DNA of 64,000 nt. It comes from Scedosporium boydii (taxonomy: Eukaryota > Ascomycota > Sordariomycetes > Microascales > Microascaceae). The position numbers and the translations under genes were made by a program. The stretch lies in contig NJFT01000107.1 in the NCBI GenBank assembly GCA_002221725.1, positions 62,001 to 126,000 on the forward strand, in the 5' to 3' direction. Position 1 is the stretch's first letter. Every line of letters starts with the position of its first letter. Positions 11,809 to 22,800 of this stretch are shown in pieces. The notes under the pieces are model-generated. The model saw only the letters and a list, made by a program, of their open reading frames with translations, did no database searches and was not told where the DNA came from.

Positions 11809-14800
11809 ATGGATCTCCGAGGCATATTAAACACGTCAGACTCGGGCGATCGCCCGAACGCGGCGGCTTCAACACCGAAGCAGCAACCGCCCCAACGTCC
11901 GCCCCAGGCTCAGCTTCAGCAACAGCCGCCTCATCCTCCGCCTCCTCAGTATCAACAGATGGCGCAGCCTCCTTCCACACCATCTCAGCAGAAGCCGCAC
12001 TTTCAGTATGATTATCCACACCCGCACCAGTCGCCGGGGAAGCACCCGGACTACCCTCATCCGCCTCAAAGGCAGCAGTCGATGCCGTATCCCGCCCAGT
12101 CGCCCTACCAGTCTCCTGCGCCGTATCCGCCTCGTCCAGGACCTCCGCAAGGGCTTCAGGAACAAGGGTATCCGGCCGTGCAATCTCCAGTGTCAACGCC
12201 GATGGCTGCGCCGCCGAACGCCTATAACCGTGCTTCATCCACGCCCCTCGCAGCAGGTCCGCCTCCTCCTGGGGCCGGAGGCAGCTACTTTCCGGGACAA
12301 CACACGCCCACCGAGATGAGGAGCCCCATTCAGCAGCACCAATACCCTCCCAACGCTTATCCTCCTCGTGACGGCCCTTATCAGCCTGGCGGACCTGCCA
12401 CTGTTGGCGTTCCTGGAGGCCCCCACGGTCCAGGTGGCCCCTACCGCCAGCAGCAGTCGCCAGTCCTCCAGACACCTTCGACGCCAGGCGCTCCTTCCGC
12501 GTATCCTCATCAGAGATCTCAATCGACGCATTCGTTAACAAACATGTCCACGCCGACCTCTTCACAGAGCCAGCACGCGCCTTATGGTGCCTCCTTCCAC
12601 CAGCAACCGCCCCCACCGCCCCAGCAATCTCAACAAAGAAGCCCCGTCGCGACCAATCGACCGCCAATTTCCTTCAATAGACAACAGTCTCAACCCCCTG
12701 TCCCTTCAGGCCCACCCATACCTCCACCTTCCCGCCAATCGTCGGACATATCTCCAATTTTCGGCCATCCGACAAGCCCTCACCTACGCCGGTTGTCCTC
12801 CGCCGGTCCTGGCATTCAACAGCAGCAGCAACACGCACATCCACCACCTCTACCCCAGCAACTACCACAACAACAACATCAACCTCAACCCCAGCCCCGC
12901 GGTTCCCCAATACCGCTCCCGACATCCATACCGGCGGGTGCGGGCGTCGCCAATCGCATTCCCAGTGCCCATACATCCCCCATCCAGCAGGCCAGCGAGC
13001 TACGCCGGACCTCTCAAACGGCGAGCGATCGTGGCAGGAGCATCAGCGTTAGCCCCAAGACCCACGTTCACAAGCTACCTAACAATTCTACCCACCCCCA
13101 CGGAATAACACCTTCGCCGGCTGCCGATATCCACAATAACGCCGCCAATTCTCAACGACAAGCAGCGGTGATGCCCCCCGCGAGAACGGATCGAGCCATG
13201 ACGCCCGCCAAGCGCAAGATGGACGATCGGGACACCGATGACGATTCGGACCGCAGAGACGTGCGCCAACGCCAGGGGTCCATTGTTAATGGCAAGGTCG
13301 CCCCAATCACTCCCCGCCAACAACAACCGCCTCTGCCTCGAACGAATTCTACGATGGCTGCCGCCCCAGCACCTACGCCAGGACCACCACCCCGCCGACC
13401 CTCGTTGTCTCCCGAGCTGGAGAAGAAGAAGAGGAAACCTAAGCCGAAGATTTACACCGAGCCGCCCATCTGGGCCCAGTCGGCGAGGAACCCCAGTATC
13501 AAACTCAAGCGTGCCAACTTTGAATTCCCTAAGAAGAGGCACCTAGCCAATGCCTCCGCCTCGTCAGTGAACGGTCGAGCGTCAAGCTTCCGGCCAGAAC
13601 GCAAAAGTCGAAACACTTCCCCCGAGGTGACTCGACCCCAGCAGGGCGGCCAACAGCAGCCGGCTCCTCCTCCACCACAAGCCGCCGGTGGCCCGACACC
13701 CGCCGCCATGGACCCCAATGCGGAGATCACTGCCATCTTAGGTCCATGGGAGCCGACTATTGCCAATGTCAAGCCGCTTGACGAACTCAACAAGGCGGTC
13801 GCGGATTTCCTCTTCCTCAACGTTATCAACAGCCCGGATGCGGTCGAAATTGCCCGATTGGGCATTGCCTTTGAGATTGAGGCGAAGCTGGGGACCGTTA
13901 TCGACAAGGACACGAATGATCGCGTGGCGTACCCCGTTGGCTCGGAGTGTCTGCTTAGGGATAGGGGCCAGTTTGCGTTTCGCAGTAGTATGACTGAGGT
14001 ATGCATTTGCCTTTGTTACACTTCATTTTTTTTTTTTTTAACATTTTCCTCTTCCACCCTCCCAACGCTCTTTATTCGAGACCAAACAGACTAACTCCGT
14101 CACTGCTAGGCCCAGCACAAAGGACTCAACGAATACCTCAACCGCATGGTCATCGAAACAGACCCCCGAAATCCGAACCCCACCTCCCCCGTCCCCCGCG
14201 TCCAAGTCCACTACAAGCACCGCCGCGAAGAAGACCGCTACTTCGAGCTCCCCCCTCAACTCCGTGACACCCTGCCCGCCTGCGTCCGCAACCTCATGCG
14301 CCCGCGCCACGTCCCCAAGGCCCGCGTCACCTACGACCAGCGGAGCCGCCAGGTTCTTGCCAAGATCGTGAAAGTGCGCGTCGCGGACCTCAGCATCCAC
14401 ATGCCGAATTCGCCGCTCGATTGTCGCATTAGCGTTAATCTCGAGATGAATTGGCCTGGTCCTGTTGAGGAGCTGGAGCAGGCCGGTGGAGGTGCGGGGG
14501 ATAGGGCGAATATGCCGCCGAGGCAGAAGGATCGGTTGAGTTATGCGCAGGGAAGCATACAGGTTGATTTGACGCAGGTGACGATGTCCATGTCTGGACC
14601 TGGGGTACGTTTTCTCTTTTCGATCTTTTTCCTACTTTTTTTCTCCCCCTCTTAAGCAATTGCTAACTCGGAAATACACAGGGCGCGCCCCGTGCCGGCA
14701 AAGAACACGAGCTCGAAATCGAGCTCAACCCCTCCACGCTCATCGACCAAGGCCGACGCCTCATGAACCACGAACCGCACAAGTTCCCAGAGCTCATCGA

Positions 14801-14861
14801 GTCCTTCGTCGACAACATCCGCCTGTTATCTCGCAAGACGAACGAGTTTGTTGCCAGATAA
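11809..14861 (+). CDS. CET1: mRNA 5'-triphosphatase, capping-enzyme beta subunit (Cet1-like)
   Basis: The exons are 11809-13998, 14110-14604 and 14682-14861, encoding 954 residues. Both introns have good GT..CTAAC..AG signals and are phase 0. The enzyme removes the gamma-phosphate from nascent pre-mRNA 5' ends, the first step of cap formation, in the nucleus with the guanylyltransferase. The catalytic domain occupies about residues 640-954 and has the features of the metal-dependent tunnel-fold family. The N-terminal Glu-x-Glu metal-binding strand is FEIEAKLG (Glu689/Glu691) and the C-terminal one is ELEIEL (Glu907/Glu909). A Lys/Arg-rich strand (VHYKHRREEDRYFEL) lies between them. The first 600 residues are low-complexity Pro/Gln/Ser-rich sequence, much longer than in yeast, with a basic patch (KKKRKPKPK) just before the catalytic part. 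The start is the first ATG of a long uninterrupted frame. Confidence 0.9.
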
Positions 14862-15743
14862 ACAGACCCCCTTCGCATTTATATCCCTCTCAATTCCCGA
14901 TTCTACCTTTTTTTCTTTGCGTTTTCACTTCTTTTTCTGCTCTTTTTCTTTTGTCCCTTTTTGGGGAGAGGATGGAAAGGATTGGGAAACTTTTGTGTGA
15001 AAAAGAAATATGTACATTATTTTTCTATTTTTTATTTTATTAACTGACTCCCTTTGATCGAGATGACAAAAGAAAAGGAGAGTTATTGCCGGAATGGATA
15101 GTGTGCTTTTGCAAACCCGTTTTGTTCGGATTTTTTTTCTTTGTGCCTGCCCATCCATGAGTGTGTTTCTATCTCAAGGCCTTATTTTTCTTAATTTCTT
15201 CTTTTCTACCATTTCGGCTGTCGCGAAGATTGGGATTCGTTTTCCTTATTCTTTAATATTTCGGTTTGGGAGGGTTTGCGTTCCCTTTGGTTTATTTCAT
15301 AATGTCGCATCAATGCTTTCTTCTTGATACCATTGATCCATACGTACATACGATTCAAGATAGAGTCGATTCTCAGCGAACGCTCTATTTTTTTCTCTTC
15401 TCGATTCCCCTTGTTGTACTCCATTTGACGTCTTTGGCCCGAACGCATCGCACGTAAGACATTTTCTTGAGAGAGCGTGCTGCTCGAATAGAGCATATGC
15501 TATTAATGCGCCTTGCGTCTTGTTGTATACAATATCCTATCTCCTCGGACCTGTTTTTGAGCCTATAGTTTCCTGTGCCCCCCCTTCTACCGAGTCCTCT
15601 GCTTCTCTAAACGTCCCAAACTGCCGGCTGGGACAAAGCTGAGGCAAACCAGTCCCCCAAAATCCCTCAAAGGCGACTTGTTCGCTATTTTCTAAGTGAC
15701 ACACCCCATAAGAACTGAAAGACAAAACGCCAAAACACCACGC
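14862..15743. other. 3' flanks of convergent genes
   Basis: This is the T-rich 3' region shared by the capping-enzyme and sulfite-oxidase genes. Runs of T and TTTTCTTT are frequent. No gene or structured element is visible. Confidence 0.5.
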
Positions 15744-17612
15744 TCATTTCTTCACACAATCACTACACACCGACACCCGATGCCAAGCCGTTGCCAGATT
15801 CCCCCTCAAGTTGTAAATCCCCTGATGGTGCTCCGGCTGGGAATTATACACTTCATCCGTCGCCTTGACCACCACCGTCGAGCATCGCTTCTCCCCGCGC
15901 TGCTCGTCCATGGGCAGCTGGCCGTTGTACTTCCACCTCTGCCACACCCAGTGCTTCCGCCCCTTGCATGGCGAGTCGTCGCCTCCGTCTTTCGGGTCGC
16001 AGTCGTCGAGGAGTTCGGCCTGGTCCCACGTCTTGCCGTTGTCGAGGGATACGTCGACGCGCACAATCTTTCGCCCGCCGCCTGAGAACGCGTACCCTTG
16101 AAGGGTGGCCGCCTTTTCCCGTTGTACTGCCTTGTCCGTCTTCGTCTCGTCTTTTTTATCCTCGTCTTCCTTTTCGACCTTGATCGACGTGATGGCGCTC
16201 GTTATCGGCATCTCCTGAATCGCAGGCGCGCTGTCCCAGTCGGCAGCGGCGCCCACGTTCGGTCCGAACAGCTTGTAATCTCGCCTCTGCCATTGTGACG
16301 GACTCTCCTCGTCCGAAAGCACAATCTTGTTGAGCCATTTCACCGACCGCGCAGCAACAGTGCCGGGCACCAGGGCGCGGAGCGGAAACCCGTGATCTCT
16401 CGGCAGGGGTTGACCATTCATGCCGTAGGCGAGAAGCACATCGGCGCGGGGATCAACGGCAGTCTCCAGGGGTATCGACGCCCCGTACGCTTCCAGGCCG
16501 GAAAACCACACGTGCTTAGCCCCCGTATCGACTCCCTCTCGCGCCTCGTGAACCGGGAAGCCTGCGTCCTTCAACACGTCGGCCAGCCGCACGCCTTCCC
16601 ACTCCGCACACGAGATGCCGCCGACATTCCACTGAAGGCCGTTGGTCTTGAGACCTGCATTGGTCATGTGTTTTCGACGATTGCCCGAGCATTGCAGTAC
16701 GGCGGTGACCTTGTAGGCCGGGAACTTTTCCCTCAGCTCCTGTAGCGTGTAGCACTTGGTGTTACCGTCCGGCAATTCGATGGTGATCCTGTGGTCAGCA
16801 CCGGTGCCTTCGATCTTCGGCACCCACATGTGATTCCGGACGTAGAAAAGGTCATTGGGAGTGATGAAAGTCGCAGCCAGAACGTCGGGAGGCGTCTCGG
16901 CATTACGGGGTTTCTGAGTCAAGGTGATGAAGGCGGGGTGGCGTTCGGGATCATGTACAAAGGGGTCCTCGACCTGCTCCTGAGGAAGCTTGCCATTGAC
17001 GAGGTCAGCGCTGTCAACATAACCGATGAGGTAGGTTTCGAGTATCTCCCGAACATAAGGCTGCTTATGGATGGCGAAGATGTCCCAAAACACGTCAATG
17101 CTGCCCCCAGCGGCCCGCAGAATGACCTCGCCGCCAGGGTGAGCGGGAATCCAATCCGTGATGTCGTAGACTTTGTCGCCGTACGTCACCCAGGGACGAT
17201 CTGACCTGGCGCCGTGTTTTCTGACCTCGGAGATGCGAAATCGTGGCAGGCTTGGGTCTCGGCCATCGGAATCGGCTCCTATGCCGAGAGGAGGATGGGC
17301 GAATGCGGCATCGGCGCGAAGAGGACCGGACAGGTACGTGTAAGTTAAAACTGCGGCGAGAACACAACCCGAAGCTAGCAGCGTCGCTCTAGCCCTGCTA
17401 TTAGGTACACGCCGCGGTTTGGGAGATGGCGGAGGGAATTCTGAGGTCGTCGAGGCATTCCTCGTTGAGTGGGAGAAGTATGTTGGTTTCGGAACAATAC
17501 TCTTTTGGACCGAAGTCCAACAGCTCTTCCGGGCCTGGACACCAGCAGAGCGGGCGCCAGCGCCGGCCAGCTGAGACAGAAGCACGGAGGCTCTGTTAAG
17601 CACCGGCGTCAT
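15744..17612 (-). CDS. Mitochondrial sulfite oxidase (cytochrome b5 / molybdopterin)
   Basis: This is a single exon of 622 residues. Sulfite oxidase converts toxic sulfite to sulfate and passes electrons to cytochrome c in the mitochondrial intermembrane space. The N-terminus is basic and Ser/Ala-rich like a presequence, followed by a hydrophobic segment (about residues 78-96) that fits bipartite sorting. The cytochrome b5 domain (about 122-200) has both heme ligands, His158 in AHPGGE and His182 in IHKQPY. The molybdopterin domain contains the Mo ligand Cys308 in LQCSGNRR. The C-terminal dimerisation domain (about 470-622) is present but carries an acidic/Lys-rich insert (EKEDEDKKDETKTDK). 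An in-frame ATG at 17813 would add 67 residues; 17612 is preferred because it begins directly with the presequence-like segment. Confidence 0.9.
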   Translation of the reverse strand: MTPVLNRASVLLSQLAGAGARSAGVQARKSCWTSVQKSIVPKPTYFSHSTRNASTTSEFPPPSPKPRRVPNSRARATLLASGCVLAAVLTYTYLSGPLRADAAFAHPPLGIGADSDGRDPSLPRFRISEVRKHGARSDRPWVTYGDKVYDITDWIPAHPGGEVILRAAGGSIDVFWDIFAIHKQPYVREILETYLIGYVDSADLVNGKLPQEQVEDPFVHDPERHPAFITLTQKPRNAETPPDVLAATFITPNDLFYVRNHMWVPKIEGTGADHRITIELPDGNTKCYTLQELREKFPAYKVTAVLQCSGNRRKHMTNAGLKTNGLQWNVGGISCAEWEGVRLADVLKDAGFPVHEAREGVDTGAKHVWFSGLEAYGASIPLETAVDPRADVLLAYGMNGQPLPRDHGFPLRALVPGTVAARSVKWLNKIVLSDEESPSQWQRRDYKLFGPNVGAAADWDSAPAIQEMPITSAITSIKVEKEDEDKKDETKTDKAVQREKAATLQGYAFSGGGRKIVRVDVSLDNGKTWDQAELLDDCDPKDGGDDSPCKGRKHWVWQRWKYNGQLPMDEQRGEKRCSTVVVKATDEVYNSQPEHHQGIYNLRGNLATAWHRVSVCSDCVKK

Positions 17613-17682
17613 CACTCCACTTTGACTATCGATAAGGCGATTTTGTTCGAAAATTTGAAAACCTATGAAATTTGGGGGAGCA

Positions 17683-17705
17683 GGAGAGAGAGAGAGAGAG
17701 AGAGA
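17683..17705. repeat. (GA)n microsatellite
   Basis: This is an uninterrupted run of alternating G and A on the plus strand, just upstream of the sulfite-oxidase start codon. It probably lies in the promoter or leader of that gene. Confidence 0.9.
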
Positions 17706-18968
17706 AGAGATTATGATGTCGGGGTGAAGCTGGACCGTCTCCGTAGGTATAGCTCTTTCTCCAATCCCTGTCATCCAATAAGAGAGGCGAGTTACACGAC
17801 AATGCGCATGCATTGATTAGCTGCAGTCAGTCGCAAGCTTTTAGTGCACGGTTCATAGGAAACCGTTGAGCTTTCGCGATGCTCCGTGGTGATCACGGGG
17901 TGGAGGAGGTAGTCGGTACTCTCGTCGCGAGGCGTCCAATAAGTCAAGGATGTGTTCGGCAAGGAGATGGGATAGCAGCTGAGGGCAGAAGTTGAGGTAC
18001 CAAGTACATCGTGAACATGAAGGTGAGATAAGAGATATGAAGCGCGATAGAAGTTGGTGAGATGTGCTACTTGTAGAACAGATCCACCATTTTCAAAAAG
18101 CAAGCACGATTCACACAATGGATGATTACTAAACGCTTAACTCGAGCTCGGAATGGACAATGGACTTGAACTCGAAGAAGGGACGAACCATGAATAATGA
18201 AGCGCAGTGTGAATTATTATGGAAAGAGGAAGGAGAAAGGAAGAAAAGAAAATGAGCGGGCAGGTCCGACTCCAGTCACCAGCTGGGAAACACCAACTCA
18301 TGACCTCTTCTTACAAGGCGGCTTCGAAGTTGCCACTTGCAGACCGAGTTTGTACCTCATGAACAAGGAGTGTACTTCGTAGGTAGCTAGCAGGGTACAT
18401 GCATAGATATGAGACTCCGTCCAATTACAAAGTACCTCGCATACACGTTCAAGGGACCTAGTCTCGTGTCGCTAGGTACCCTCAATTGCAAAGTGAACCA
18501 GACTTTCCAGGTACGCTCACTACTTCGTGTCCTCTTTTGGGCTATTTCTCGTTAGACACAACGAGCTAGCTTATGATGAAAAAGAGCAACCCCAGAATTG
18601 GATGAGGCCAGATCGTGGCTCGAAGGCGCCGCTTCGTGTGGGGACGACATTTGATGCTGCCTCTCCATAAGGGATGCAGCTCATCCAAGTCGACGTACCG
18701 TACCTGATTACTCCAGGAATGTATCGAGATGCATGTCAACAACTCGTACATTTTGATCGGCGAACAGAGAAGGAAGTCGCCGAATGCCCATAAATTCTGG
18801 GCTCGAGCGGGCCGTGCAGCAACATGTGATGGATTGGACAAGCCGGGGAACCTGGGGGCAGCGGGCCCCGGGAAGCCGATACTTGCCGCGTACTAGTCGG
18901 TGAGCGTGATGATGTCTGAAACGGGTCTGGTCAGTGAATTCAATTGATGTGTCCAGGACCGGGCCTGG

Positions 18969-18996
18969 TCTCGCCTAGCCTCGCCTAGTCTCGCCT
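18969..18996 (+). repeat. Short tandem repeat, 10-base unit
   Basis: There are nearly three copies of 'tctcgcctag' (the second begins with c). The run is intergenic and no function is apparent. Confidence 0.8.
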
Positions 18997-19839
18997 TGAA
19001 CATAACAATGCAGCAACGAGGATAATGGAGCCAAGACTGTTTAGTAAACACTGTTTAGTGATCGTGGCTTCCTCATTGCGCTTCATCAACTCCACTCTGA
19101 TGCATGTACGACAATGAAGTACATAGTGTACACTACATCTGTACTCCGTACACTCCATGAACCAGGCAGGAGCATGGGTGAAAATAGGGATGGGATTCCA
19201 GAGCCTGTGAAATTGGTCAAGGGAAGAGCGACCTACCCTAGCAGTTTGAACTATGTCCTCAGAACCTTTGTACTGAGGTACGAAGAATTACATTCCCGAT
19301 CATCAATGATTACGGAAGCGAGCTCAACCTCCCAACATCATCGACACAATCGCAAGCGGAATCAGCACGTCCGCAGAAACACATCTTACTTTAGACTCCC
19401 TACTCTGGTCCAATGCCGGTTGAAACGCGTGTTCCTTGTCCCAGAGTGCCCAAGGAGACACCAGCTCTCCGCGCCGTCCAGGTATTATTAGATTAGTCCT
19501 TGCGGCCCCCGGTCCATGAGAACGGGATTCAATTGACTCCATCTCCCCTGCACCCAACTCCTTGGTATTATATCCGATTGGTCAGGCGGGTTGCTGGGCA
19601 TGGCAGCCATTCAACAAAACCCGACCTTGATGAATACCGCGAGGAATATCGATCTCGGGGCATGCACCATTGACTTCAGCAAGATTCGAAACAATGGTCG
19701 AAGGTCCCACGTAAACTCCAAGTAAATTATAAGAAGAGGAAGGCAAAACACTAACAATGAGATCTAGACTACTACAAAGCCAAGAGAAACACCAAACCAG
19801 ACGTGGCAATCGACTCCAAAGTCCAATCTCCATCCTAGT

Positions 19840-22800
19840 TCAATCTTCAGCGGATTCCGCCTCCGTGGTTGGTTGGCTGCAATCCATGCTGTCTGTGTCC
19901 GACTCAACCGTTCCGGCGTGACCGGGGTCCTCAGCGGCCGGAGGGTCGGCGAACTCCGTCGCGAACCTGACTCTCTTCGCTGGCCTCCACGACGCAAGCC
20001 TCTCCAGATTCCCCAGCACTGGACCCGGGTTGTCCTGGCGCGCGCCATCCGGGTCCGGCTCAAGATTCTCCGAGTACACCTTTTCCGTCTCCGCCCACGG
20101 TCCGTCTTTGTCGCTCATCGCCTCAGCAAACGTTCTCTTGCGCTTTCTGTCTGTAGTTTCCGTAACCACATCGTCAATCGCGGCAGCTGCCGTTCCTACG
20201 CCGTTACCGTCAATCTCCTCATCTTCTCCACTCTCTCCGTCTCCCCCGCTCTCCTCGTCTCCTGTCTCTTCCGACTCGTCCTCGTCGGAAATTCTCTTGC
20301 GCTTCCTACTCGCAGTTCCCGTTCCCACATCATCGCCTGCGCTGCCAACTTCACCACGAGCGACCTCTGTTGAGTGGTCGCTGCACTCATCCATACCGTC
20401 GACCGTGATAGCTGCGGCCACGGCCCCTGCCCCGCCTCCTCCACCGTCACCTCCACCGTCACCTCCACCTTCGCCTCCACCGTCACCATCATTGTCGTCG
20501 TCCTTCTTCTCCTCCGGCTCAGATGCATCTGTCCAGTAGTCATAATTCTCGTGATGCAGAACCGGCGCCGTTGCAAGATCCCGTGGGACATCGCCTTCAA
20601 ACGGCGGCCAAACTAGAGGCCAATAAGTCGAGAAAGCCTCGCTGTTTGGGTCGTATGTCCAAGTATTGGCCGTTCCTGTGCCCGTCGCTGGGTATACCGT
20701 GTTGGAATACAGTGGATACTTTTCTTTAAACTGATTTCTCACTTCCTTCAAGGTCATCCTAATCTTTCTGAACTCGTCCTCCTTGATCCAACCGCTTCTG
20801 TTGGGAAGCCCAATTTCGCCCCAGACGCTTACTCCGGGTCCATAGCGAGTCTCACAGCTTCGGTGAGCGGCGATACCATGGAACTATCGGTAGAACAGAG
20901 TTAACATTGTCAGCTGAGTCTTGCATTGGGAGGAGTGGTCGCAACCTAGGTTGACGGCAGGGTAGGCCAAATGAAAACGAAAGAAAAAGACAAACAAAAA
21001 AGGAAGCAACTTACACCGAACTGGGTCTCGTTTGCTGGGAAACCCGCCTTTGCATTAACTAGTGCCCTCTTGCGCAAACACTTAGTGCAGCGCATCTCCG
21101 TAGTCGGCGCCCAATTTTTAGGCGGTGGAGGCAGTACCTTATTCCAGTCCGGCGACCTCTCGCGGCGTCGGTAGTATTGCTCCCGAACGTATAACCCGTA
21201 TAACTCTGCCCGTTTGTCCACACTTCCTTCCTCATCTGAATTTTCGGGGCTCTCCCACGCCTCAGTATCCAGAGTCGCCAGTCTGATGGTTTTTGCTTCA
21301 TGAACATACGGCTTTCTGTCGTCGATTCCGTGATGGACCAGGATATGCGACATCAAGATCTGCATGGGGTGAAGCCTACGGCTGCGATTGTCGATCGGAC
21401 CGCACCCAGCGTCGAGAGGACAGGATAGTACCGCGCGGTCATCGGCGACATATTTCACTCTATCCCACGGAAAGCCCGTCCATGGATATCCTTGCGATTC
21501 GTCGAAATCCCGATTTAGACTGTTGAAGCGCGACTTGAACTGCTTGAGGCCCACGTTCGGTTCCGGGGCGTCTTCCGCCTCGACCCGTTTCGCTCGTTCT
21601 TCGGCGTGCTTTTCTCGCCTCATCCGCTTGGCGGCTTTCTCCTGCTCGTCGTCAGTCACCGACTCGATGTTTTCTTTGAGTTCCCTTCGTTCCCTTCGCT
21701 CCTCTTCTCTTTTCTCCCACGCTCTTTTCTCCTCCTCTTGTTGCTTTCGCTCTTCCTCCTCCTTCCTCCTTCGTTCTTCTTCCTTCCTCCTTCGTTCTTC
21801 TTCCTTTCTCCTTCGTTCTTCTTCCTTTCTCCTTCGTTCTTCCTCGTCGTCCCCTCTCGTTAGTTCTTCCGGATTTTGGCCTGCCGGACCTCCACCCCCC
21901 GGACCACCACCGCCTTCGTCACCATCGCCTTTGTCACCATCGCCTTTGCCACCACCCCCTCGGCCACCACCGCCTCGACCGGTACTGCTATTTTCCTCAG
22001 GTAGCCCAAGGTCCGTGGCATCCCACTGCCCCGGAAAGGTCTTTCGAGCCCAGTCTTGAAAGAGCTGGTACTGCTGTTTCGTAGTAAGCACCACGCCCGG
22101 CGGAATCCCCTGCTCCTTCTGAATCTGCTCGAGCAACTTCTTCATCGACCGCGGCCCCGCATCAGGTTTGCTCCTGTCGACAGTCCCGACGGCGAGTTCC
22201 CAAAGCGTCTTGTCCCGCCCGGGAGGCACGTAGCCTTTGCCTGTATTCCATCCCGAGTAGAAGCGGTCCTGGGCGGGATCGGGTCCGGGGGGCTTATTGT
22301 CGTAGTACTTTTCCGGGTACAGGTTGAAAGGCGTAACGATGGGCTCCACGCCGTTGTGTCTGGCGCACTCGACGATGTGCGTCTGCTTAATCTTCCAGTC
22401 GACGATGGCCGACATTTTATAGCCGCAGTACGGGCAGACAGCAGCCAGCTTTCCCTTGAAGCCCTGGCAAGCGTCGATATGTTTCTTAAGATAGCTCTCG
22501 GGTTCGGCCTCGGGGTTGCCGTCGGGGTTGTCGTCGGGGTTGTCCACGGTCCCCTCCGGCCCAGTAGCTGGGGCGACGGGTATCGGGTCGTCGCCCATGA
22601 ATCCGCACTTGTGGCAGAATTTCTGAAGCTGCGTCTCCACCTTGCACCTATGAGGGAATTTATCGCCCTCGCCGAACTTGTTGGCCGCCTCGCCCGTGTC
22701 CCAGGATTTTTCGCCGCACGCGCCGCACCACGTGAATAGGCCCACGGCTCGGGCGCCCGGCACGCAGATGGCGTCGTGCACGATGCGGTCGCGGATGTGG

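Larger units (their letters stand above)
17613..19839. other. 2.2 kb intergenic region without a recognisable gene
   Basis: No convincing coding frame was found on either strand. It contains a (GA)n run at 17683-17705, a three-copy 10-base repeat at 18969-18996 and a 'gtacttcgta' motif at 18372. The 19.0-19.5 kb part is rich in short direct and inverted 'gtac' steps. Confidence 0.45.

Noticed and set aside
11804..12667. 287-codon minus-strand frame
   Set aside because: Antisense to the low-complexity part of the capping-enzyme gene; it arises from compositional bias.
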